Source: Aspidiotus rigidus (taxonomy: Eukaryota > Arthropoda > Insecta > Hemiptera > Diaspididae). Taken from it: 64,000 bases of DNA. Made by a program: the position numbers and the translations under genes. Within the stretch, counting starts at the first letter, position 1. Each line of letters opens with the position of its first letter. This document shows positions 1-11,718 of this stretch, piece after piece. Under the pieces are notes generated by a model that was given only the letters and a program-made list of their open reading frames with translations, did no database searches and was not told where the DNA came from. The stretch lies in assembly GCA_035079385.1 (NCBI GenBank), contig JAVHKY010000001.1:11804501-11868500 (forward strand). The letters run 5' to 3'.

Positions 1-647
1 CTGGTCAATGTCTTTCCGGTGCCTTCATCAGCTATCAAAAATTTGCAAATTTGGGACTGGGTTTCCTCTTTTCAATGTCTTTGCCGGCATTGGCATCCCA
101 GGCCGTCTTTTGAAAATCTACGAGTCCAAGTCGAGTTTGATCTCCCCCCCCCCCCCACCCATCTCCTAGAAAAATGTGCGGAATCCTAGACTTGATCCAG
201 AATAGTTAGCTCATCATACCAGATCAAGAATGAGGACAAACGAGCGAAGCGAACGAGTCCCCGAAAGCTAACTAGCTTAAATATGCATACTAGAAGTCAC
301 GGATGTTGATGACGTCACAAGGAGGTTTAAACTGGTCAATGTCTCTTGTAATACGCCTTCATCAGCTATCAAAAATTCGCAAGTTTGGGACTGAGTTTTC
401 TCTTTTCAATATCTTTACCGCCAACCTGTTTTCGAGAAATCTACGAGTCCAAGTCTGGATTGATCTCCCTCCTCCCCCCCCCCCCCTCTCCAAGAAAATG
501 TGCGAGAAATCTTTGATTTGATCCAGAATAGTTTGCATATTATACGAGGGCAAAAGAGCGGAGCAAGTGAGTCCCCAAAAGATAAGTTAGCTTAAAATAT
601 GTATACTATACGTTAAGGATATTGATGACGTCACGAAGAGATTTAAG
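1..647. repeat. Tandem ~331-bp repeat, two units
   Basis: Two diverged direct copies lie head to tail, unit 1 at 1-331 and unit 2 at 332 to about 647. Both start with CTGGTCAATGTCT, continue through TTCATCAGCTATCAAAAAT, a CTACGAGTCCAAGT segment and a run of C, and end with GATGACGTCAC followed by a short purine stretch and TTTAA. The first base of the window already sits at a unit start, so the array may extend to the left. Each unit carries one TGACGTCA-type palindrome, a motif that recurs in several other repeats of this window. No coding potential is evident; short frames here are chance. Confidence 0.85.
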
Positions 648-659
648 CTGATGCTGAAC

Positions 660-2690
660 TAGAATCTTATTGCCTCATCCTTTGCAAGGCGAAGCCTGAA
701 GCTTTCATCGATTGAAATGATGGACATTTACTCGGCCCTAGCAATTTGCAAGAACCGCTCATGCCCTCCAGTTTACTTTTTCGAGTATTGTGGAGCTTTT
801 CTTCAAGTATTATTTATATTTTTACCGTAGAAACATTTCTCATAACACACAGTCCATTCCAACATAAGTATATAGGAACATGTACGCTACTGTCACTCAT
901 AGAAATTAGGCAGCTACGACAATCTGGAATAACGGTAGTTTCCGATAGAATGTTCGTCATATGAACATCGATGTATAGGATAGAATTATCAAGGAATTAC
1001 AAATGAACTGCTTAGTGGCCTCCACAACCTAAAGCAGATGGATAACATCGTGAAACACTTTACAGCACTTTCAAACGATACATTTTTCCAGCCGTCATCA
1101 GCCTTATCACTTTCCATTTCAAACGAACACGTAAACCAAGTAATATACAAACTTTTTTGTGACTACCATTATCTACAAGGAAACATTACCAAAACAAGAT
1201 ACTACCATACATATCATAAGCATGTACCTACAATTTTTCGAAATTTCAACGCAACGTTAATCCATTATACCACTAGCGGGAATAATTGTTTATCAGCCCG
1301 AAATGAAGCCGTCTTTGCATCATCTGTCATTCGACCTTTAGCTGTCTACCGATAAAGCAAACAAATCATGACTTCGCCTAATCACTTCGCGTGCACGAAT
1401 ATTATGTTACCGATGATGTACTTCAATGTGTCACAGATATAGCTTCGGTTTTTATCGCAGAAACGGAAATTAGTAAGCTCGTCTCTCTGCTGACTGACTG
1501 TAAGGGCAATCCGTCACTCGGTTATAGAAGGGTATTGTTTCATATAATATCCTAGACTGTTTTCGCGTACGACTGCACTCGACAATTATACTGTATCTAG
1601 GTACTGTACTTTCGCTGGCGGCAATTGACGACCGGACATTTCCGGTTCATTCTGTATGAGAGCATTATAAGATTGAAGAGGGAGAACGAGAATATCACAG
1701 TACCAATTCCGACTCACTCCTCATTATGATACAGGCGACAAAGATAGCGTTATAGTATTCGTTCATAATAATTATTACTGTAAAAACCTGACCTACAGAA
1801 GGTTTAATAGCCGACCTGCGACTCGGCGTCCAGACAATTTCAATCGACATGCACAATATTCTTAAGTGTATACTGTGTCCAACTGTTTGGAATATCTTTG
1901 ATGATGGCTACACATGTTGGTCAAAACTTTAAGAGAACTATTAGCTCGATGTATATAAAATTGTGGTCTGAACGGTAGGTAAGTAGATAATGATATAGAT
2001 TACCGATGAAAGAGAATATCTTTTTATTGCGCGCAACTGTTAACGAGAAAAATATTTTCTTCGGTCAATGAATTTAAGCAGGCAGGGTGGTAATTTCAAT
2101 TAGCCAGCGTAATATTGAACGCGATAACATGATATTAAAGGAAAGAATGACGCTCTCTCAAATCGTGTTCTTTGGGAGAGTGAAATGGCTATCTGGAGTC
2201 GACTTTGAATAGTAATCTATACAGTAGGAGAGTTATATATAATATTCTTTCACCTCCGTAATTATATTATACAATATAAGTTGAAAGGTATGAAGGAATC
2301 CTATTCCTATCTCCGATGCGTAATTACGTAATGAATCCTCTTATACGGCTTCTACCCTCTCGATTCACAAACATAGCTCCGGGGGGATAGAGAGTTGAGC
2401 CTCTCTATCTTCTGACCAATTTAATCGCACTCGCGGAGACACAAATTCTATTACAATTGCATGTTCGAGGTTGATATATTTTTATGGAAGACGTGAATAG
2501 TTTATCCTCTTACAAGCAGCTTCACGGCTAAGATCATGGCTTTTGTAAGAGAACCCTCTAAACGTCCTGCTTCTCGACAGTTCTGAGATCCAAACTTCGC
2601 TTCCTTCTGAAAAGCAGCCAGTCTAAAACTATACACGTTTTTAAAATCCCAGAATACTCTGTTTCTCCCCTTGGGAACGCACGTTAAGCC
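660..2690. other. Non-coding stretch, nothing recognised
   Basis: About 2 kb of AT-leaning unique-looking DNA. The longest open frame, 1038-1355 on the plus strand (105 codons), is rich in Asn, Tyr, His and Ser and shows no domain I recognise. I see no convincing promoter, RNA gene or repeat. Confidence 0.5.
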
Positions 2691-2743
2691 TGCAAAAATA
2701 ACCCAAATCGTCTTGTTATCTAGCCTAGACAGTTGCGTACGCA

Positions 2744-2866
2744 AGGGGGGGGGAGTCAACCCCCCCCCCCCCCAAAAAAAAAAAAGCCTTGTGACCCCAG
2801 AATTAAAAATCAAAGGATACGACAGCATCACATCACATCATTTTTCGACTACCCCCCCCCCCCCTC
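2744..2866. repeat. Homopolymer-rich tract (G, C and A runs)
   Basis: A run of about 9 G, then about 14 C followed by about 12 A, and a further run of about 14 C near 2853. Similar C or G runs occur inside the 331-bp repeat (near 147 and 475), at 12517, 15032 and 40767. The tract lies just left of the hAT insertion and may belong to the repeat the hAT invaded. Confidence 0.7.
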
Positions 2867-2902
2867 TCAGAAAAATTCCTGTGTACGCCACTGAGCCTAG
2901 AC

Positions 2903-4568
2903 CAGGGTTTCTCAACCTGTGCCGGAAGCCCGCCTCAGGTGTGCCGCAAAAGTTTTATCAAAAACATGAATTAACAGCATGAACTAAAAAAAAGAATTGC
3001 CATATTTTTTTTTTATAATTTGACAAAAATGTTATTATTTTAATCAAATGAATTAAAAATATTTTATTAATATAAATAAATATTTTCCAATTAAATAATT
3101 TTCTAAAACAAAAATAATTTCAATTCTTAGTGAAAAGTAATATTTTGAAATTTAATTTATTAATTTGAATAAGGAAATAAATTTAAATAATTAAATCGTT
3201 AGTTATATCTTTAAGGATAAGAGGATGATTAAATAAAATATTTTTAATTTGTTACCTCGATGTTGAATTAATAAAATTATATTAAAAGAATTTATATAAT
3301 TTAGTCTGTAGTTCTACTGAATTGATTAGAGATGTAATCTATTTTAATATTAATTGAGGGCAATGTTCATGAATGAATTACATGTAGGTTTAAATGGAAT
3401 ACCCCGACGATACATTATTTTCTCTTGATTTTATTATACTGTATTTTGAAATAATTTATCAACAAAAAATTATAAAATAAAAATATTGTTTTGATAATTA
3501 TAGACAAAAATTTCTCATTTAAAAAATACAATATCAAATTAATTAAATGAATTTTTAATAATAATTGATATTTGAAATTATTTAAAAATTAAAAATAAAG
3601 CTAATAGTTTGTTATTAAACTCATAATTTAAAAATCAAACTTTTCAAAAGCTATTAAAAATCAAATTTCAAATTTAAAAATTAATATTCTGTATACATAA
3701 TCTGAAAATTATAAAAGTTATACTTGAAGAAATAAGATGATTAGACTTATTAATGATATAACAAAAATTCAATTTAAATGTAATTAAATAGAAATTTTTA
3801 CTAAAAAATAAATTAAAATATTTATTTCAATAACATAAATAAAATGAATTGTGTATTTTGTATTTAATTAATATAAATGAAATTTATAATTTATTCATTA
3901 ATAATGATTTTAATTTTTATCATAATCAAAATACTATCATTTTTTTTAAATATTAATTAATTTTTTTTAAATCATCTTTCAATACTTTTTTTATCAATAT
4001 TGATATTTTTGTTTTTTTTTTTTTAAAATTCAAATTAATTATTTCAATAATGAAATCACTCGGAAAAGTAATCATAAGCACTATCTGACCGATGTGTTCC
4101 AATTCTTGAATGATGTCAGTTCCAGTCATGATTACTTAAACTTGAGTCAAAACCTTCACTCACTGCCATGAAAATCAAGAATATTCTGCAACTTGGTCAA
4201 AAATACAGATTATGTCTTATGTTTCCTCATAAATTTCGGAATTAGAACAGCCCAAAGGGTTTCCAGTAAATGCAGGAAATATTCAGACACTTTTGCGTAT
4301 TTTGGCGGCAAAATTTTTTTGAGTCCCGGTGGGAGATCAAAGCTCTTGTTTTCCGGAACCGTAGTATAGAGAAAGAAGGGTGAGGCCTCATATAGCCATC
4401 TTGAAGGCCACAAATTCTGAAATCAGGAGGAGGAAGTCAATAGAGACCTAAAAATGTCAAAACGCACAAAAATTTTCGATACAATTTGGAGTTCTGGAAA
4501 TGCTGTGCCGCAGTGATATCGTCTCATGGAAAAATATGGCGCGATATAAGAAAGGTTGAGAAACACTG
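2903..4568. mobile_element. Non-autonomous hAT transposon with perfect 8-bp TSD
   Basis: The left end reads CAGGGTTTCTCAACCT and the right end, reverse-complemented, reads CAGTGTTTCTCAACCT, so the terminal inverted repeats match at 15 of 16 positions. The element is flanked by identical 8-bp copies of GCCTAGAC (2895-2902 and 4569-4576). The termini and 8-bp duplication are the hallmark of the hAT superfamily. TGTGCCGCA occurs near both ends in direct orientation. The interior from about 2985 to 4060 is extremely A+T rich, and the right quarter is of ordinary composition. No transposase frame is visible; the longest frame inside is 67 codons at 4210-4413 on the minus strand and is unrecognised. 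At 1666 bp it is long for a MITE, so it is probably a deletion derivative or a composite that needs a transposase supplied from elsewhere. The exact duplication suggests a fairly recent insertion. Confidence 0.9.
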
Positions 4569-4745
4569 GCCTAGACCAATTCTTTTGAGCAACATAACCC
4601 CACCTAACTCAGATCACTAATTGATGACGTCATCAAAGTCGGATACAGACATTTCGTAAAGATGCTCGCGCTCTGTGCAACATAATCTAACCTCACTTAG
4701 GTTGATGACAACATCGAAGTAGGACGCGGATATTTTTTGAAGATG
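4569..4745. repeat. Dispersed repeat, inverted partner of 7735-7930
   Basis: The segment begins GCCTAGACCAATTCTTTT and contains GATGACGTCATCAAAGTC. It matches the reverse complement of 7735-7930 along most of its length, including a second GATGAC..CATCGAAGT block near 4705. The hAT element at 2903-4568 lies exactly at its left boundary, and that element's duplicated target GCCTAGAC is the first eight bases of this repeat. It is non-coding. Confidence 0.75.
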
Positions 4746-5554
4746 TGCCGTCCCCCCCACAAAAGAGATAGCGGGTTTTTCGTTAAAAAAGTAATGGAAT
4801 GTGGGAGGATGAGAGCGCGGGAGGAAGCACTCGCGTATTATTTTATGTGCGACTCAAGTTTACTCTTCGGAGTATACCGCCCTCGAAAAATCGAGTCCTT
4901 ATCAACTTTCACTTCAAGTACAGGGAAAGCTGGTGTTTCTCCGCGTCATCTGAGAGATGATAAATTTTATTGTGAAGTTAACCGCTTGCCTTACTTGATC
5001 TCATCTTGACCGAAATTCCGTTACAAAACTGAGGCTGTTCTTTTTTGATATAGAAGGCCGTCCACCAATAATGAAAAATAAGTGGTACTTCAGGTGACGC
5101 TATTTTCATCTCAAACTCGTAGACAAAATTTTAGTTGGTAATTTGAGACTTTACTCGATTTCAGGTCCTCCGATATTCATCAATCTCTCATTATAACGTC
5201 ATGGGCGGCGAAGAGAAATGTTGCCAAACACATTACCATTAAATTTGTTTAAATACGCAGAAAACTTTGTTCCTCTTTTGTTAAGATTACCATCCCATTA
5301 TTCCACTCCCTGCACGGGTCAGTTTTACGAGAACAATTTGAGTCAGCTTATGTGATCTGTAAATGAAAAATTGGTGTTGGATTCGCGTCGACCATCATAA
5401 AACCAAGAATCAATTTTTCGTCTCCCCTATTACGTGGAATCGTTATCGAATTCGATTTCGATACGATTTCCATTAACCTCTGGTTTCTCTCCCCGACCTG
5501 AATCTTCTTAGCTATTAAACGTCTGTCATGATTTCCATTCTATTCTTTCTTTAG
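4746..5554. other. Mostly non-coding; ends at a splice-acceptor-like site
   Basis: The plus-strand frame at 4737-5009 (90 codons) is unrecognised and starts inside the repeat. Nothing else stands out until the pyrimidine tract at about 5528-5552, which ends in TTTCTTTAG and precedes the candidate exon at 5555. Confidence 0.4.
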
Positions 5555-5650
5555 GTTTACGTGGACGAGGATCAACGATCATTCGAAGTATTTCCTTTTA
5601 AGCTGCGTCAAGCTGTAAAAAACGCTGTCGCTCGGATGAAGTCGGATTGA
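5555..5650 (+). CDS. Candidate terminal coding exon, unknown protein
   Basis: A pyrimidine-rich tract ending TTCTTTCTTTAG is followed by 31 sense codons in phase 0 and a TGA at 5648-5650. The peptide starts VYVDEDQRSFEV, continues through PFKLRQAV and ends AVARMKSD. This charged, amphipathic composition is unlike the Phe/Ser/Tyr-rich chance frames that fill the window, and the codons are well mixed. I do not recognise the family. If real, this is the last coding exon of a plus-strand gene whose upstream exons lie before it, probably outside the window; the downstream T-rich sequence would be 3' UTR. The main alternative is a chance frame beside a chance acceptor, which is possible for so short a piece. 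Confidence 0.4.
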   Translation, partial: VYVDEDQRSFEVFPFKLRQAVKNAVARMKSD

Positions 5651-7734
5651 TTCCTTTCCATTTCCGTCGTCTCCGTGTCCCGTTCATATTATATTTATGT
5701 ATGACTCGGAGAATCCCTCTTTTTTTTTTTTTTCATTCATCATTCGTCGAGACAAGTCATTGTTAATGCATTGTGCTCATCCCATAAAGATTAAACACGA
5801 AGTCACTATACTATATGTGTAACTCATATTGCTGCTGCCGCCGCTCGCGTTGTTACAGCAACAGGTCTTCAAAAAGAATACCACGTTCTACGAGGATGGT
5901 TACACGTAAAACAAGAACTTTGTTTGGCGGCTTGTTTAGAAATCATTCTCGCTTTGTCGACGCTAAGCGGCCGCCTTCTCAATTTTTTTTTTTCCGTATT
6001 AACTACATTTAATCCTATCCAAATCGTAGAGATTAGTACGCGGTCCTCGGTTGGTGGGGGAACAGGAGGAAAATAATAACAATGATAATAATTATGTAAC
6101 GTCCCCCGCCGTGCGATATTTGTGAATTCGAGCTCACCGAGAATCATTGTTAACGAGACGGATATCAAGACAGCCGTGCACTTGCTATAATGTTTTAGAA
6201 ACCACTGAACCAGTAGAACGTGTACACAATATTGTGCGCGCATCTGATGGAATCTTGAAACCGGTGGAAGACCGCTGATGAGAATCTGCTACCTGCGTAT
6301 CACGCGATATGCCGATATACCGAGTACAGTATATACTCTTAAAGGCAGGCAGCGGTAAACAGTATCTTTTTTATGCTGTTTTGTATACTGCCACAGGGTT
6401 GGTTGTTAACAAGACAGCTTCGAAAGAGAAAGAATAAGTTGGAGAGGAGAGAAAAAATGGGTACTTAATCGCGAGGTAACAATGGTCAACAGAAACTGCT
6501 CGCGCCACTATATAGAGAAGAAGAAGAAAAAAAAAACGATGTTTTCGCTTATTATATGCGAGACATTTACGGAAATGTTATAAAATAAAAGTTGAGAAAA
6601 GTAGACGACAAATACAATACTATATTAAATAGAATGAAGTGGTAGAAAAATGGACCTTGTTAAGAGAACGGATGACGAAATGATGATGCGAACGTTTGTT
6701 TTATCTATCTGTACGAGCGTGACTGACTGCACTTGATGAGAAGAATGAATAATATTCGACTATATTCAGTCTGACCGCAAAGATGAAACTTTTCTTCTGC
6801 TCTGTAACTTTGCGGTCGCTGTGTTCCTTCGAGGTCATCAAATGATGGTTGTAATGGTCACTCGAAATATTTTCTTTAAGGCGAGTTGCGGCGTGCTCTC
6901 GTTCGACTTTAATCCCTGCTGCTGTCGATAAAGAGACTACGAACGACTTGTGCGAGAAACATTGTAGAAAATTTGTAAATTACGATATTATTCGATCGTT
7001 TACATTCATAAAGCAATAAATCCACTCTACTGGACGTGCACGCTATTCTGGTGAGATTGTTATAATTGCACCAGGAGGTTTTTTCATTCCCAGCACGATA
7101 AAGCCAACGGTTATAAACGTGCGTCAATCATAATATTACATATTGTGACGTAATATGCTGCTGAAATTATGAGGCCAATTTGTTCAATATCTCGTTCACT
7201 CCCTACATTTTCGTATTCGCAGTTGGCGATTGCATCCAAAAAATCCCTTTACCTCATCAAAGGGTGTAAGAAAAGAAGAAGGAATAGCCAAAAGGTATGA
7301 GCTGGAGAAACGGTTTCTTCTCAGCGGTACAATGAATCCAATTATCCAGATCGTGAGTAGATCGAAGCGTGCGTTCGGTGAAGGAGCAAGGGAACCATAT
7401 GTTCTTTCATGGTAGGGAGGGTCATATTGGTCTAATACTGCTCGACGTTGAGAATTTTTTTTAACCTCGCGTCCCATAAATTCTTCACAGATACAACAAA
7501 ATTATGGAGCAGAGAGAGAAATCTAGATCATCATCAGTGCCAATGTTGGACGAAAAAAGGGCCTCTTAGTGGGCGAAAGACGCATAAGCACTACATCGAT
7601 TTCTTATTTCATAAGCATTCACCCGAAATCTTGACCTTCTCCCTCCCCTCCCGCGCTTCGACCCTCTCAAGTCAATGACTTTTTCAGCGAGGAATCCTTA
7701 TCTGTTTTGTTTGAGAAGAGCAAATCCTCAGAAA
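5651..7734. other. Non-coding stretch
   Basis: Ordinary-looking DNA with short A or T runs (for example near 5710 and 6525). The overlapping frames on opposite strands at 7196-7477 and 7230-7415 have no recognised motif. I see no RNA gene or repeat boundary. Confidence 0.45.
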
Positions 7735-7930
7735 ATGTACGCGTCCGACTTCGATGACATCATCAACCCAAGATCTGCCAGAAAATATCCGTGTCTGACT
7801 TTGATGACGTCATCACCTTGAGTAAGGTTAGGTTATGGTTCATAGAAAACTTCCAACTTTGAGTGAGATTAGGTTACGTTGCCTAAAAGAATTGGTCTAG
7901 GCTGGATTTATAGGAATTGGTCTAGGTTAA
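7735..7930. repeat. Dispersed repeat, inverted partner of 4569-4745
   Basis: It contains GATGACATCATC and GATGACGTCATC about 55 bp apart and ends with AGAATTGGTCTAGGC and a second GGTCTAGG. Its reverse complement aligns with 4569-4745. PLE family B starts within about ten bases of its right end. Confidence 0.7.
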
Positions 7931-7936
7931 AAGATG

Positions 7937-9180
7937 GTTTTCCAATTGTACAAATCTACTTTATTAGTTGCTTGTAGGTTAGATTACAGGAATTTCTCTA
8001 GGCGAGATTCTAAGAAGACTTGGGTTTGCCAAAAGAAGTAACCTATTTTATACTCGAGCGCGATGCGTCTCTGTGGAGGAGGACTTTGGCCACCGGTAAT
8101 CAGATGATTCTCCTACGTGTCCTTTTCTCCAAGCTCTCTCATGCTCGACCACTCTGATCGGGAATCCTATGTTGGCGACCGCCGCTGCAGTCTTTACATT
8201 CCACCCATTACACCCCACTCTTCCCAAAAAACAGAACAGGGTCCTCTAACTTGACGAACAATTCCTTTACAGTGATAGGATTATAGAGCGCTGAACAAAA
8301 GCCAAAGAAGCGAAAGACAAGGCTCAGCTGAAGGGAAAACTTCCCCAGAAACGTTAGTCTGATGCAGCGCGTCTTCAATTCGCGAAGGAGGAATCGCGAC
8401 GTTCTCTCGTGAATTTCCTACGTACCATGAGATCGATGTCCAAATTGATCTTATTCACTCTGGCCAAATGTTTTATGGGCATCAATTCTTTGTGGAAAGC
8501 GGACTGACACAACGGGATATGAGTCAGTTGGTGTGTGGAGCTATTAAACGTAGCAATCTTGCAGATAACAAGACAAAATGACGACCTGTGGATTACAATA
8601 TCGGTTCTGTTGATTCAAAGCTCATAGACACGAGTCTGACTTCCATAGTACATTTCATGGAACGATATTGTACATTCAGATACATAAAAAATTCGTTAAG
8701 GAGATCTTGAGGACCAGACCACGTACACAGAACGTCGTCTACATACCTGTGCTGATGGTAAACGTGACTCAACAACACTTGGTCCAAGGAGAATAGATCA
8801 AGTTCAGATTTGGACATGAATACCTCCACAGTAAGGGAATTTAGAGGGGAACCTTGGAGACTCTGAAAATATATATTTAGATTTGCGAAAATTCGGGGGC
8901 CAGCAAAAAAGCGGTTCAAAAAAGTCATGAGCAGACGTTGGATGTTGGATAGCCAGCGGAAGGTCGAATTCGGTGTAGGAGATTGATAACTTTAGGCTTA
9001 CTCTCAGCCAAGGAAGCCGAATTCTTCATAGAGTAGAGAAACTCAAACTTGACACGGGTTTCAAACCAGCGAGCAAGGGAGTTGATGAGTGAAGGGGCGC
9101 ATCGGAATGCCTTGTTTGCGCACCGTAGGCGATTCGTTTCGAAGTAGGTACGGGCTTAGGCTCAAATAGGACTTCAAATG
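7937..9180 (-). pseudogene. Penelope-like element (family B): RT and GIY-YIG remnant
   Basis: Read on the minus strand, the order is that of a Penelope-like element: reverse transcriptase, connector, GIY-YIG endonuclease, 3' untranslated end. The 111-codon frame 8928-8593 holds QGSPLNSL at residues 25-32 and the catalytic RYVDDVLCTW with YVDD at 62-65. Upstream (about 9170-8940) a frame reads SLINSLARWFETRV and LYSMKNSASLAE, typical of the region before the first catalytic Asp. About 8540-8385 reads HIPLCQSAFHKELMPIKHL and INLDIDLMVRRK, typical of the post-RT connector. About 8320-8100 reads VKELFVKLEDP, then SGV, ECKDCS and EHERAWRKGH, as expected around GIY-YIG, but it is broken by stops and frameshifts. 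The low-coordinate end has the sequence TTGTACAAATCTACTTTATT also found at the end of family A. It is 5'-truncated and inactive. Confidence 0.8.
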
Positions 9181-11690
9181 ATTAATTTACTCTTGTTGAT
9201 GACATATCTAACCTCCTTTTCAAAATTAGGAAAACTGAAAAGAGAATCGTTTTAATTTATCCACTTGAGAAAATTTGAATCGACTTTAATCGTGTTAATG
9301 AGAAGTCATCAATTTAGTGTCATCGAATTCAAAACAAAATCTCAAAACAGAAATTTCAAATGAGGAGATCCCTTTGGGCTTAATGATTATTCAACTTGTA
9401 GCAAAATTTTTTCTCAGTCAAGATAAGGAATCTTTTTTTTTTTTCCCCAATCTCCAGATCTTTCAAATTTCAATACCTATTTTATATAGAATCGTTCGCT
9501 AGCTTGCTTCGGACACGAAAGAATCATCGCTGCGTTAAATGAGTTTGGCCGATCAAAAAAAAAAAAAATTGATAAAGGTTTTCTGATAGTTGGATGTAGA
9601 ACTTGAATATAAAAAGTGAGCTAAGAAGAAAATGAATTATTTTTTTGTGCGCGTTCGTTTTCCATCTTCTTAGTATAGTATTGTGATGATACGAAACCAG
9701 TTTCTCCTCTCTATTTTTTTTCACGATACGCCACATTAAGGAAAATACAATCTTATTGTTTTTTACACCGTGTCTGTATTCTAATCTAACGTCAAATTAT
9801 TACAATGCGGACTGGTTTCCATTTTAACAGTTTAATAATAGAAATGAGAAACAAAAATCAAAGCGAAGAAGCGTGTATGCATCAATTTATTGGTGAGTAG
9901 AACACTGTGGATGAAGACTGAGAAGAAAAAAAAAAAAAAAAAATCGAACTACCGAAACGATACGAACCTGAAAAGTCTTCGTCATTGGTATGCGCTTACC
10001 GCGTACAAAGGCATTCTTGTGAAATTGAATTTCAGTTCGGAAAGAGAGTGCACTAACTTATGCACAATGATGTGTATTCGACTGGTGAGTCATACGAGTA
10101 TTTTTCGCAGACACTCGTCGCCTTGTTCTACCGTAATTTCATTATTATTTAAAGTTATTAGTATCGGATCCCGCATCCGATGAAGCCATGTATAGGATGT
10201 ATAGGCATACGAAGTACAATAGCTGCGTGTAAAGTAATGTACCGTACATATGCCGTATTGTACACGATATAGAGTATTATTGAAGAAGTATTTCTCGGCA
10301 GCAACGACTCATCGCTGCCCCGCTGCGGATTTTCAAATGAAATCGGAGGAGGAATTGTGCCATATCGAAGACGAAGCGACCGAAGCTTGATTGATCGCAC
10401 CGTGGGAAGTGAACGTAAAACGTAATCCGGGCTGATCGGTTTTCGTTGTCCATACGATCGAATTCGAGAGAATGCGAAAAAAAAATGGACTGTATACGTA
10501 TTGTATTTATACAGTTGGGACACGTAAACATAGGTATATATGTATAGAGTGCACTATGGGATGATATAAGTCAGCAACCGGTTACTCGTTTGTACTATAC
10601 GTACGATACCACCTACCAAGAATGTACAATGTTTTTAACACGGCCGCGTACAATATCGGGTATTCGCTATGATGGCATCCGCCGAAAAGAGAAGATTTAT
10701 TTATCGCTGTAACGACGAATAATAATGTCCCCATAAAATGGAAAGAAAAGAGAAAATAGTGAGAAGCAATCCATTAAGTTCAGAATTTTGTGCGTGTGTC
10801 TCCTGTAGCGATTGTGTTGACCGCAACGACACTTCTTTCTCCATAATTTTCAGTTCATTCTTCCCTCCGCAGTAGATTTCGCGTGTTCATGTTTGTTCTT
10901 CTGCATCCTGTTATCATTTGACGAAGTATATAAACATCGCGAACTCCACAAAGAGTACCTTATTGTTCACACCCCTTTGCGCAGGTACTGTCCCCATCAT
11001 ATTTCTTCAGAAGATGTAAACATAGTTTACAGCCTTCCTGGTAAGAATTACTCAGCAATGTTGTTTGTCTCTATAGTCGCAAAAAAGGGGGATTTCTCAA
11101 AGCTCGCTGTATCATTATCCTTAAATTCCGCCGAAGCGACAAACAAAAACAGAAAAGAACCAGCCAGTTAAACGAAGGGAAGAAATTTTTTAATAAAAAT
11201 GAAAGTAGGAAAACTTGCGAGCATTTTAAGTAGTTAATGTTGTTGAGTACTTTGTAACATTATCCCACTTTCTGGAAACATCGTATGCGTGCAGAACATC
11301 AAGAAAACAGTGTGCTGCGTGTCAGAAGGGTATTTGACGAGTACACCTCTCGTGTATTCCTCAACTTCTTTGTACCAAGTCGATAAGTGAGATATTGTGG
11401 ATCGAGCTGTGCCTGGAGTATAAATTTTCACGATTTGAGGTAAATCGAGCTCATTTCGAGGCACGATAACGTCGACGAGAATTATGTATGTATATGCGAG
11501 TGAAAAACAGGCGGCGAGCTCTTGAAATTTTATGTTCTTTTAATGGTCGCAGTTTATTAATTACTCCCTCTGTCCTCTCGTGTTCGTCGGGCACGCGAAA
11601 ACCCTCTGCAAAAAGCCAGCAGACGCGCGGAGTTAGAATTATATTATATACTCCTTGTGGAAAACTTTTACTACCTCGACTAATAATTTC
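9181..11690. other. Non-coding stretch with homopolymer runs
   Basis: Contains A or T runs near 9430, 9556 and 9926. The frames at 9890-10183, 10158-10523 and 10893-11171 are unrecognised and of AT-driven composition. I see no gene. Confidence 0.45.
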
Positions 11691-11718
11691 CCTCTTTTTG
11701 TTCTGTTACAGGTGAGTT
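11684..11718 (+). other. Candidate recursive (ratchet) splice site
   Basis: The plus strand reads CTAATAATTTCCCTC then TTTTTGTTCTGTTACAG followed at once by GTGAGTTG. This is a branch-point-like ACTAAT, a long uninterrupted pyrimidine tract, an acceptor AG at 11710-11711 and a consensus 5' splice site at 11712 with no exon between them. Such zero-length exons are known from very long insect introns, where the intron is removed in steps. It implies that this part of the window may lie inside a long plus-strand intron. The motif is directly visible; its function is inferred. Confidence 0.45.

Noticed and set aside
1..647. CRISPR-like array
   Set aside because: Only two long diverged units, no short conserved repeats with spacers, and the context is eukaryotic.
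1038..1355. 105-codon frame as a small gene
   Set aside because: No recognisable motif, Asn/Tyr/His-rich AT-driven composition, and no supporting start or splice context.
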